From Bacteroidales bacterium (GTDB taxonomy: Bacteria > Bacteroidota > Bacteroidia > Bacteroidales > UBA10428), in contig DATGXG010000059.1 in assembly GCA_035299085.1 (NCBI GenBank), positions 1 through 54,368 of the forward strand: a stretch of 54,368 nt of DNA, written 5' to 3'. Of the stretch, positions 1-6,788 are shown in pieces. The notes under the pieces are model-generated. The model had not been told where the DNA came from. It worked only from the letters and a program-made list of their open reading frames with translations, and did no database searches. A program made the position numbers and the translations under genes. How positions within the stretch are numbered: the stretch's first letter is position 1; every line of letters begins with the position of its first letter.

Positions 1-45
1 GATGATGCAACTGTAAACGGAAACGAAATGCTGGCCTGCAACTAA
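1..45 (+). CDS. 3' end of an unidentified protein gene (partial)
   Basis: Frame 1 reads 14 codons and then TAA, giving a C-terminus that ends in NEMLACN. The other two forward frames stop almost at once. A good terminator follows at 86-120, which fits a real gene end, but 14 residues are too few to name a family. Confidence 0.35.
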   Translation, partial: DDATVNGNEMLACN

Positions 46-85
46 TATGAAAGAATATGTGTAAACACTATATTGGGGTTATGTA

Positions 86-120
86 AACCTGCTGTGACGA
101 GAGTTCAGCAGGTTTTTTGT
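86..120 (+). terminator. Rho-independent terminator
   Basis: A 9 bp perfect stem (AACCTGCTG at 86-94 with CAGCAGGTT at 106-114) is followed by a run of T. It lies just after the partial gene that enters from the left and before the structured repeat. Confidence 0.7.
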
Positions 121-124
121 TTAT

Positions 125-634
125 CGGGGCTTCGCCCCGAACTCATTTACTTTCTTTGTCCTGTCACAAAGAAAGTAACAAAGAAAAGACCAGACAAAAC
201 GACTCCCAGCGCGCTCTGCTGCAAGGCAGGAATTTCTAACAACCGGTCGCAAGCTCGTTTGTAAGAAATTCCAAGCCTTGCAGCATTCACAGCCACGCCG
301 GCTCCACGTTTTGTCCCGGCCCACCCACGGTGGCTTCGATTAGTTGGTGGTTTAAAAACAAAGCTGTGAGATGGTGTTTTTGACTATCCGCTTCATTGAA
401 CATAGAGATAGCGCCTGAGGACCGCTCCGTCCGCCTCTGAAAAAACGCGTTAAAAAAATTAATTCACGTAGCGTTAAGAAAGAAAAGCTGTCTGAGCCCG
501 ATTCCTGCGGGCGAGTTCTTTTCTTTTAGCGTAGTGAATTAATTTTTAGCGATTTTTTCAGCAGCGGCGGCATTTTTTGGCTACTTTTTTTTGCTGCAGA
601 AAAAAAGTAGCTCAGGGTTTGGGGTGAAACCCCG
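125..634. repeat. Structured interspersed repeat, copy A
   Basis: About 510 bp that recur in the same orientation at 53875-54368, where the window cuts the second copy. The ends are imperfect inverted repeats, each a GC-rich mini-hairpin (CGGGGC/GCCCCG at 125-139; GGGGT/ACCCC at 621-633) next to an A/T-rich hairpin (147-178 and 580-611). The interior holds a nested foldback (193-201 with 307-315, enclosing 217-227 with 275-285) and a long foldback around 450-550 with an apical stem at 496-512. Paired positions co-vary between the copies. Short open frames inside it look spurious, because they come from the stems and no neighbouring gene needs them. Function unknown. Confidence 0.85.
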
Positions 635-638
635 AAAA

Positions 639-1247
639 TTACTCCGAAACCAGATCAATCTCCAGCGTTATATCATCATAGATGTATTCATCCTTTGTTT
701 TGGAGGATTTCGACTGGTAGTTGATTCCCCATTTTGTCCTGTTAATTGTAAATGCAGGTGTGCTGGCTGTAAATTTTCCGTTTAACAGGTTAATACTGGC
801 ATCAAAACTTACTTTTTTAGTAATTCCCCTGATAGTCAGGTCACCTTCAATCCGGTGGGTATATTTCCTGTGCTCAACATCTTTATTATTTAAGCTTTCT
901 ATACCTGTGATCACAAAATGAGAAATCGGATATTTTGAGGCATCGAAAAATTGAGGAGATTTCAGATCATTTATGAGTTTATCATTACTCTGCCTCTCAC
1001 TCAAATCACTATCCACAATGGATTTCATATTAATATCAAATGTCCCGCCGGTTACCTTGTTGTTGCTTACGATCAGCTGGCCATTTGACAATTTAATATA
1101 TCCCCTGTGTTCACCCGTAGGTTTGCTTGCCGTCCATTTTATCCGGCTGTCCGCTGTATCTATGTGTATCGCCTGTTGTGAATAAAGCGTGCCAACTCCC
1201 GATAACAGAAGAAAGACAATAAAAGTCCTTAAAAAATGAATGTTCAT
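639..1247 (-). CDS. Secreted YceI-family protein
   Basis: A 202-residue protein with an N-terminal signal segment (MNIHFLRTFIVFLLLSG) followed by a YceI-like domain covering nearly all of the mature chain. Recognisable pieces are IKWTASKPTG, GGTFDINMKSI, a GDLTIRGITKKVSFD strand near the C-terminal third, and WGINYQS. YceI proteins are lipocalin-like periplasmic barrels that bind polyisoprenoid or amide lipids in studied members; the ligand here is unknown. The open frame extends 22 codons upstream, but the ATG at 1247 directly precedes the signal peptide and is the better start. It is the last gene of a minus-strand run after the thioredoxin reductase fusion, and its 3' end abuts the structured repeat. 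Confidence 0.85.
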   Translation of the reverse strand: MNIHFLRTFIVFLLLSGVGTLYSQQAIHIDTADSRIKWTASKPTGEHRGYIKLSNGQLIVSNNKVTGGTFDINMKSIVDSDLSERQSNDKLINDLKSPQFFDASKYPISHFVITGIESLNNKDVEHRKYTHRIEGDLTIRGITKKVSFDASINLLNGKFTASTPAFTINRTKWGINYQSKSSKTKDEYIYDDITLEIDLVSE

Positions 1248-1338
1248 TTTTCCGATTATTATGTTTAACCCTAAACCCTTCGATTTAAACAGTTTAACCG
1301 GTTGAAGGTTCAAAGGATTTAAACAAATAACAGCCGGA

Positions 1339-2610
1339 TCAATTGTCCATTTCCTTTGTAATGTTGATTGCGGCTATCGTTCCATCGGCAATTGCCGTAG
1401 TTATCTGGCGGTACTTTTTGCTTCTGACGTCACCTACGGCATAAACATCCTTAATGCTTGTGCGCATATCTTCATCCGTTTTGAGGTAACCGTAATTGTC
1501 CAGTTCAAGCTTTCCACCGAAAAGGTCAATATTTGGCTTTAATCCCACAAATATAAAAATGCCGTCAGTCACAAGCTTTTTGGTCGCCTTATTTTTCAGA
1601 TCTTCAGCCATTACGATCATTTTATCACCCTGGCGACTGAAGGACCGCGGCTCGTGACTGAACAGAACCTCCACCCTCGGATTTGCCAGCAGTTTTTCCT
1701 GTGCCTGCTTATTCGCCTGGAATTTGTCGAATTGATGGATCATAGTGACTTTCGAAGCAAACCTGGTAATGAATTCAGCTTCTTCAACGGCCGAATTGCC
1801 CCCTCCAATCACGATCACTTCCTTATCGGCGTAATATTTGGCATCGCATGTAGCGCAATAAGAAATACCCTGCCCTTTAAACTCCTTTTCACCCGGGATA
1901 TTCAGATAGTTCGGAGAAGTTCCCGTTGCTATGATGATCTTCCTGGGCCGGAGAGTTTCAAATTCGTCAATAACGATTTCCTTCTTTTCAAGGTCGACAT
2001 GTGTGACATCCACTGCCACTTTAAAGACGGTGCCGCATTTCTTTGTCTGCTCCGACATGTTGTGAGAAAGCAGGTAACCCGGCTGGGGATCAATGAATCC
2101 CGGGTAATTCGAAACCTGGTGGGTGAGACTCACATGACCGCCAGGTAACCCGGTGTCAATAAGTACCGTGTTTATTCTTGCCTGGCAGAGATAAAGGCCG
2201 GCTGTTAATCCGCCGGGACCGCTTCCGATAATAGCCACATCATATTCGGTTGTAAAAGGCCTGATCGAATTTTTAATTTTCTGAGCCTTTTCTGCAGGGA
2301 TCATTGAATTCAGGTTGAAAATGATATCAGACCGTTTAATTGCCCCTGACAACCGGATGCCGGTTTCTTTGCCGTTTTCGAAGAAAATCAGTGTGGGTGA
2401 ACTTCTTACCCCCAGTTTTTCGGCCAGCTCGCGGTTCTGCTGCCTGTAAATTTTCACAAATTTAATATCACTGCCATACACCGATGCCAGTGATTCAAAT
2501 TTAGGAGCCAGCGCCTCGCAGGGCGGACATTCTGTTGAATAAAAATCGACAACTGCTTTGCCGGTTTGCATCACTTCGGCTTCGAATTGGTCTGTGGTGA
2601 TTTCTTTCAT
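1339..2610 (-). CDS. Thioredoxin domain fused to thioredoxin reductase-like flavoprotein
   Basis: A 423-residue fusion. Residues 1-105 form a thioredoxin domain with active site C28-P-P-C31 instead of the usual CGPC. Residues 123-423 form a TrxB-like flavoprotein: FAD motif GSGPGG (129-134), redox pair C252-A-T-C255, nucleotide motif GGGNSA (269-274) and the late FAD motif VYAVGDVR. The known Trx/TrxR fusion of Mycobacterium leprae carries thioredoxin at the C-terminus; here it is N-terminal. The stretch after the second Rossmann motif reads IHQFDKFQ where E. coli TrxB has the HRRxxxR motif that holds the NADPH 2'-phosphate, so NADPH may not be the donor (inference). It probably supplies cytoplasmic disulfide reduction. 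It lies 130 bp downstream of the radical SAM gene, separated by repeats. Confidence 0.88.
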   Translation of the reverse strand: MKEITTDQFEAEVMQTGKAVVDFYSTECPPCEALAPKFESLASVYGSDIKFVKIYRQQNRELAEKLGVRSSPTLIFFENGKETGIRLSGAIKRSDIIFNLNSMIPAEKAQKIKNSIRPFTTEYDVAIIGSGPGGLTAGLYLCQARINTVLIDTGLPGGHVSLTHQVSNYPGFIDPQPGYLLSHNMSEQTKKCGTVFKVAVDVTHVDLEKKEIVIDEFETLRPRKIIIATGTSPNYLNIPGEKEFKGQGISYCATCDAKYYADKEVIVIGGGNSAVEEAEFITRFASKVTMIHQFDKFQANKQAQEKLLANPRVEVLFSHEPRSFSRQGDKMIVMAEDLKNKATKKLVTDGIFIFVGLKPNIDLFGGKLELDNYGYLKTDEDMRTSIKDVYAVGDVRSKKYRQITTAIADGTIAAINITKEMDN

Positions 2611-2614
2611 TGTG

Positions 2615-2740
2615 TTAGGTTATTAGGCTATTAGGCTGTTAGGCTGTTAGTAAAGTAATAAGGTGGTTAAGGCCTAAGAGATTCTTCTGAAATCAAAAAT
2701 CAGTGTTCGATGTTCGGTGTTTTTTAGGGTGCATCCAACC
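2615..2740. repeat. TATTAGGC-type tandem repeat plus composite repeat module
   Basis: Tandem TATTAGGC/TGTTAGGC units (2615-2650) run into a composite module (2644-2728) that recurs, inverted and nearly identical, at 44534-44619. The module contains GGTTAAGGCCTAAGAGA and ends in GTTCGATGTTCGGTGTTT. It fills the space between the radical SAM gene and the thioredoxin reductase gene. No gene was seen in it. Confidence 0.8.
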
Positions 2741-4048
2741 TCAAACCTCAAACTTATATAATGCGATCCCCATCTCCATCAATTCCTTCAGAGGACGGCA
2801 GTCGGGGGCATTCAGATTCCCATCACGGTTAAATGCCACACTGGCACAACCGCCGCCGCAGGCCAAACGCACGTTGCAGGTCCGGCATGCCGGTATGCTC
2901 AATACATCACGCTGTTGCCACGCTTTAACTTTTTCATTGTTAAGCATTACATCCGGGTAAAAGCTACCCAGCTCTTCCCCTGCTTTCCCGACAGTGGCAG
3001 TACATGAATATATTTTTCCTGTATAATCAAATGCCCATTCTGTTTTACAGCCGGGACACGAATCAAAGAGAGGATCCGGAAGTTCTCCATTTTCAAAGAG
3101 AAATTTCGATACAGAATAGGCCGGCTTATGAAATTCGGTTATCACGGGATATTTCTGAATCAGATCATACAGATCGCGGTAGAGTTCAATGCGTGAGTAT
3201 AGCTTCGACTGCTCACTCTGGCAATGATGCAGCTCGTAATTGCGTCCAAGCTGTGTTTTAAACGAAGATGACGTTGTCCATCCTCTCTTATACGCAAATT
3301 CAGCCAGTTCAGGCAATGTACCTATGTTTTCCCTGTCGAGTACAACCCTGAGATTAACGGGTATTTCCATGCCCAGTGCTGAATCAATGCCGTCAACTAT
3401 CCTTGAAAACGTTCCGGTTCCGTCTTTCAGATGACGGCGCAGGTTGTGGGTTGTTTCAGTGCCATCGAGGGTAACCTGCACTTCCCTAATTTTTGCCATT
3501 GAAATAACCGGCAGGTATTCGGTCAGATTATATCCGTTTGTTACAATGGCGAGTTCGAGTTGTGACTGGTTGCACTTTTCGATGAAGTACGTTATAAACT
3601 CTATATTGCTGTTACCTGAAAGCAGCGGCTCGCCGCCAAATAGAGTGACATACTTTTTGCGACCTGCAAAATGTTCATTCACGTAGTTAAAGAATGCGTC
3701 CGTAACGGCTATCCGCGATTCGCTTCTCCGGTTCACATAATCATCCTGGTAGCAATAGGAGCAGTTGAAATTGCACTCATAGGTAGGAGCAAAAAACAGC
3801 TGAACTTCATCGGTTTCACGGGCATCAATAAAATCAAGATACTTCCTGCGGAATAATTTATTTTCCTCTGACGGTTCAACTGCATACCCTTTATGGATGA
3901 AATCCGGGTCGTCAGGAATGCTGTTATTCAGGATCAACCCTGCTTCCTTTTCAGAGATGAAATCAGCGTTTCCGCTTATAAGGTTTATTATAAAGTACTT
4001 TTCAGAATTATAGACCCGCGAAAGAATATTATGCTTCGAGAGCTCCAT
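2741..4048 (-). CDS. Radical SAM/SPASM enzyme, candidate peptide maturase
   Basis: A 435-residue protein. After an N-terminal ~80-residue domain, the radical SAM cluster motif is C92-NFN-C96-SY-C99, followed by FGGEPLL and VTNGYNL. The C-terminal third has a SPASM-type Cys array (SCPGC, CTATVG, CRTC-x5-C-x3-C, and a final DC), which normally binds auxiliary Fe-S clusters in peptide-modifying enzymes. The ATG at 4048 is preferred to the in-frame TTG at 4054. It lies 6 nt after the stop of a 33-codon Cys-containing peptide gene, so the two are probably translationally coupled, and the peptide is the obvious substrate candidate (inference). Family knowledge suggests formation of thioether or carbon-carbon crosslinks; which one cannot be told. 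An anaerobic sulfatase maturase is less likely, since no sulfatase is nearby. Confidence 0.88.
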   Translation of the reverse strand: MELSKHNILSRVYNSEKYFIINLISGNADFISEKEAGLILNNSIPDDPDFIHKGYAVEPSEENKLFRRKYLDFIDARETDEVQLFFAPTYECNFNCSYCYQDDYVNRRSESRIAVTDAFFNYVNEHFAGRKKYVTLFGGEPLLSGNSNIEFITYFIEKCNQSQLELAIVTNGYNLTEYLPVISMAKIREVQVTLDGTETTHNLRRHLKDGTGTFSRIVDGIDSALGMEIPVNLRVVLDRENIGTLPELAEFAYKRGWTTSSSFKTQLGRNYELHHCQSEQSKLYSRIELYRDLYDLIQKYPVITEFHKPAYSVSKFLFENGELPDPLFDSCPGCKTEWAFDYTGKIYSCTATVGKAGEELGSFYPDVMLNNEKVKAWQQRDVLSIPACRTCNVRLACGGGCASVAFNRDGNLNAPDCRPLKELMEMGIALYKFEV

Positions 4049-4054
4049 GATCAA

Positions 4055-4156
4055 TCAATCGTGGCAACCGGCAACAATTTTTGAGTTTTTGGCACAGCAC
4101 TGGGCTACTTTTTTCTTGTTCTCAACAGCTTTCTTTTTTCTGATAATTGATTTCAT
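4055..4156 (-). CDS. Short Cys-containing peptide, candidate RiPP precursor
   Basis: A 33-codon ATG-to-TGA frame. The peptide starts MKSIIRKKK, continues with a Lys-rich segment (ENKKK) and ends CCAKNSKIVAGCHD, giving a basic, leader-like half and a C-terminal part with three Cys. It sits exactly between an ArsM-like methyltransferase and a radical SAM/SPASM gene on the same strand, with only 6 nt to the latter. The length, composition and position are those of a RiPP precursor. I do not recognise the family. An upstream inverted repeat (4170-4207) may give it its own expression level. The alternative is a chance frame in a leader, but the tight spacing argues against it. Confidence 0.65.
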   Translation of the reverse strand: MKSIIRKKKAVENKKKVAQCCAKNSKIVAGCHD

Positions 4157-4169
4157 AGTATATAGTTTT

Positions 4170-4207
4170 AAATGTTTATTCTAATCAATCCGGTCCGGTA
4201 AACATTT
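4170..4207 (-). promoter_or_regulatory. Intercistronic inverted repeat before the peptide gene
   Basis: Two perfect 9 bp arms (AAATGTTTA at 4170-4178, TAAACATTT at 4199-4207) flank a 20 nt loop that contains CCGGTCCGG. The distal arm overlaps the stop codon of the methyltransferase gene. It could be an mRNA-processing or attenuation hairpin that sets different levels of methyltransferase and peptide, or an operator. The role is inferred only from its position. Confidence 0.45.
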
Positions 4208-4853
4208 AACCGCAGCAACAACATGCTGACGCCTTTTTACCAAATATAGTGAAACTGGATACAAATACAGCACCTTTTTTATAGGGTTTGCTTTCTTCCA
4301 TTACACTTATATTGCTGAAGCCTGCCTCATCGAGGGTCTTCATATATTCATCCCTTGTAACCGCCCCTGCCCAGCACTCCGATACTGCAACCGGGTCATT
4401 CCTGTATTCTTCAGGCACAGGTTCAGTTGAATATATGTCACTGACAACAAACCGGCCTCCGGGTTTGAGCATCCTGTAAATTTCTTTCCATACAGACAGC
4501 TTATCCGATGCATGGTTAATAGTACAATTGGATATAACCAGGTTGGCAATACCCCCCGGAATGGCAATATGCTCCAAATCCGATTTCAGAAAGCTTACAT
4601 TGGTGATTCCAAGCTTTTCCGCGTTGGCGGTGGCCGTTTCGAGCATGCCATCGGAAATATCAACGCCGTAAACGAAGCCCTTCGATCCTACTTCATCAGC
4701 CATTCTCAGCACGTCGGTACCGCGGCCGCTTCCCAGGTCAATACATATTTCACCGGGTTGTGGTTTTGCGTAGTTTATGGCTCCCCCGCACGACAGGCAA
4801 CATGACTCCTGCGCCAGAGCCGAGTAACGGATGTTTATAGATGATGTGTCCAT
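4206..4853 (-). CDS. ArsM-like SAM-dependent methyltransferase with Cys-rich tail
   Basis: A 215-residue class I methyltransferase. SAM motif I is DLGSGRGTD (39-47), followed by VYGVDIS (61-67) and LKPGGRFVVSD (129-139). It resembles arsenite methyltransferases: an N-terminal C18-C19 pair, ISNC110 followed by a segment like the ArsM 'INLSPDK' region, and C160 in ECWAGA. These match the positions of the As(III)-binding cysteines in ArsM enzymes. The protein ends ACCCCG (C211-C214), an added thiol cluster. It could detoxify arsenic, but it is the first gene of a unit with a Cys peptide and a radical SAM enzyme, so peptide methylation or a metal(loid)-linked peptide is also possible. Upstream (4889-4900) lies a TAGAT/ATCTA palindrome of unknown meaning. 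Confidence 0.85.
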   Translation of the reverse strand: MDTSSINIRYSALAQESCCLSCGGAINYAKPQPGEICIDLGSGRGTDVLRMADEVGSKGFVYGVDISDGMLETATANAEKLGITNVSFLKSDLEHIAIPGGIANLVISNCTINHASDKLSVWKEIYRMLKPGGRFVVSDIYSTEPVPEEYRNDPVAVSECWAGAVTRDEYMKTLDEAGFSNISVMEESKPYKKGAVFVSSFTIFGKKASACCCCG

Positions 4854-4930
4854 TGATGTGATTGTGGGGGCGAATATATATAATTATTTAGATTTATCTA
4901 TATGTGAGGTAAAAATTAATAGTTGGAGAC

Positions 4931-4994
4931 TATTAGACTATTAGACTATTAGACTATTAGACTATTAGGCTATTAGACTATTAGACTATTAGGA
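4931..4994. repeat. Octamer tandem repeat (TATTAGAC)n
   Basis: Eight consecutive 8 bp units, TATTAGAC with one TATTAGGC and a final TATTAGGA. A related array in opposite orientation lies at 5391-5428 on the other side of the small gene at 5002-5352. Similar arrays occur at 2615, 14200 and 44503. There are no spacers, so this is not a CRISPR array. Confidence 0.9.
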
Positions 4995-5001
4995 AAAAAG
5001 G

Positions 5002-5352
5002 TCAACGCATGCTTCTTATTAATGCAGAAAGAACTTTTTCTGTTTCGATAATCTTTGGTTCACAGTTTTTATTCATGTCCTGTTCAATAAATCCCAGCCT
5101 GAAAGCCAGACCAAATTGATAATGTAACTCTTTAAGTGAGCCATACGCTATATCGAGAAATCTCTTGTATTCTGACTGGGTCGATCTGGCACACCCTTCA
5201 ACAATATTCGATGGAACCGAAATGGCTGCTCTTCTGATTTGAGAAGTCAGGCCAAACATTTCCTGTTTGGGAAATGACTGAGTTGCTTTATAAATTAATA
5301 AAACGGTTTCGTCAGCAAGTGTAAATGCTCTAAGATTTTTGTGTTCTCTCAT
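5002..5352 (-). CDS. Four helix bundle protein (23S rRNA intervening sequence family)
   Basis: A 116-residue, almost all-helical protein. The segment QIRRAAISVPSNIVEG, followed by RSTQSEYKRFLDIAYGSL and a helix beginning LKELHYQ, is diagnostic of the small four-helix-bundle family first seen inside 23S rRNA intervening sequences. Members form pentamers; their role is not established. Here it stands alone between TATTAGRC-type repeat arrays and not in an rRNA gene, which is common in Bacteroidota. Its N-terminus (MREHKNLRAF) fits the family length, so the start is well supported. Confidence 0.92.
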   Translation of the reverse strand: MREHKNLRAFTLADETVLLIYKATQSFPKQEMFGLTSQIRRAAISVPSNIVEGCARSTQSEYKRFLDIAYGSLKELHYQFGLAFRLGFIEQDMNKNCEPKIIETEKVLSALIRSMR

Positions 5353-5390
5353 AACTTTGGTTTTTACGGATTATTAAATTGGGTTTTATT

Positions 5391-5428
5391 GCTAATAGCC
5401 TAATAGCCTAACAACCTAATAGCCTAAA
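5391..5428. repeat. GCCTAATA tandem repeat
   Basis: Units of GCCTAATA and ACCTAATA form the reverse complement of the octamer array at 4931-4994. They directly abut, and slightly overlap, the 3' end of the histidine kinase gene. Confidence 0.85.
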
Positions 5429-6788
5429 ACGTCATCGTAAACACCGTCTCCTCCCCGGGCTCGGAGTGGGCGGTGATGGTGGCGTTGTGGAGACGGAGTA
5501 TTTGTTTCGAGAGACTTAAACCTATTCCGGAGCCGGAAGGTTTGGTGGTGAAAAATGGTATGAATATTTTATCGAGTACATCCTTGAGAATGCCGGGGCC
5601 GTTATCAATAACCTGCAGCGTAATCCTTCCCCTCTTGTTCATGAAAGCCAGGAGCTGAATCCGGCCATTTGACTGGCCATTGAGTGCATGAATCGCATTT
5701 TTTAACAGGTTGATCAGAACCTGTTCAATCAGTTTATCGTCGGCTGTAAATTCAAGGCTTTCAGGTTCAACAACGACAACGAATTCAATTTTATTCGCTT
5801 TTATCTCATCTTCCATGAGATTCACAATGCTGTCGAACAATTCCTTAACACTGCACAGCTTGAAATCAGGCTTGGGTATGCGGGTAAGATTTCTGTAAGT
5901 ATTCACAAAGTGAAGCAGTCCTGTACTCCTTTTATTGATTGTCTGCAATGCCTCCTGGATCTCTCCCACACTTTCCGTATCGATTTTAAGTTCACTTTCC
6001 GAATTCTCTCCCACCATCCCTTTCAGCATCAGGTCGAGTGTTGAAGAAAGCGACGCTATAGGGGTAATCGAATTCATGATTTCATGGGTAAGCACCCTGA
6101 TCAGCTTCTGCCAGGCCTCGGTTTCCTGCTCTTCAAGCACATTTTGTATATCCTTGATCGTTACAAGATACACCAGCTTATCCTTCACCTTTATTGTAGA
6201 TCCATATATAGCCAGTTGCAGGAAATCGTCTTCAAATTGCACCTTAACCAGCTTGTTTTCACCGGGTTTAATTGTAAGCAGAATATGAACGAGTTCACTG
6301 CTCAGCGTTTCAAGGGCTTTGATATTCCGGATGCTCGACATCTGGAACAGCTTTTTGGCTGTTTTATTGATCAGCTCAATGTCTCCGTCAGCACTGTAAG
6401 CAATCACGCTGACATCAATGTTCTGAACAATGGTTTGCAGATAGTGAAAGCTTTCTTCCTTTTCGGCACGGACTTTCTGGAAGTCAAGCATAACCTCATT
6501 AAAAGCCTTGTTCAGTTCATTGAAACTGCCTCCCATACCTTCGATCTGAAAGGTGCTCTGGAATTCGGCAAACCGGATGGACTGAAGGAAACTGGTAAGT
6601 TCCCGGTTCGTTTTATCAAGATACCGGATAAGTGAAGTAAGCTCAAAGATAACAGTCACTGCCACAATGACAGGCGCAATCAACAACGGCTTGTCAACCA
6701 GGAAGATTGAATAGAAAAACAGGAAAAAGGTCGCACCCAGCAACACAACCCTGACCACAATGTTAAACCTGTAATTTTTAAAACCCAT
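5424..6788 (-). CDS. Membrane sensor histidine kinase
   Basis: A 454-residue kinase. Two hydrophobic segments (about residues 11-30 and 34-52) with almost no loop between them anchor it, so a large periplasmic sensor is absent. A PAS-like segment (~115-215) follows, then the dimerisation domain with H-box LTHEIMNSITPIASL (His235 the likely phosphoacceptor). The ATPase domain has N-box NLLKNAIHAL (~361-369), G1 DNGPGI (395-400) and G2 SGSGIGLSLSKQ (418-429). It overlaps the 3' end of the NtrC-type regulator gene by 11 nt, so the two form one operon and a cognate pair. The short anchor suggests sensing through the membrane or cytoplasm. The divergent efflux operon is the likely target. Confidence 0.93.
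   Translation of the reverse strand: MGFKNYRFNIVVRVVLLGATFFLFFYSIFLVDKPLLIAPVIVAVTVIFELTSLIRYLDKTNRELTSFLQSIRFAEFQSTFQIEGMGGSFNELNKAFNEVMLDFQKVRAEKEESFHYLQTIVQNIDVSVIAYSADGDIELINKTAKKLFQMSSIRNIKALETLSSELVHILLTIKPGENKLVKVQFEDDFLQLAIYGSTIKVKDKLVYLVTIKDIQNVLEEQETEAWQKLIRVLTHEIMNSITPIASLSSTLDLMLKGMVGENSESELKIDTESVGEIQEALQTINKRSTGLLHFVNTYRNLTRIPKPDFKLCSVKELFDSIVNLMEDEIKANKIEFVVVVEPESLEFTADDKLIEQVLINLLKNAIHALNGQSNGRIQLLAFMNKRGRITLQVIDNGPGILKDVLDKIFIPFFTTKPSGSGIGLSLSKQILRLHNATITAHSEPGEETVFTMTF

Noticed and set aside
73..324. Open frames of 63 and 67 codons at the left end
   Set aside because: They lie in the structured repeat, on both strands, and similar frames appear in the second copy (53897-54145 and 53906-54100). 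They follow from the stem sequences and have no start context.
2741..4853. Arsenosugar-type ArsM plus radical SAM pair
   Set aside because: The radical SAM protein has a SPASM Cys array and a peptide gene next to it, unlike the shorter ArsS-type enzyme, and no other arsenic gene is nearby.
4931..4994. Possible CRISPR array
   Set aside because: The units are 8 bp and directly adjacent with no spacers, and no cas gene is present.
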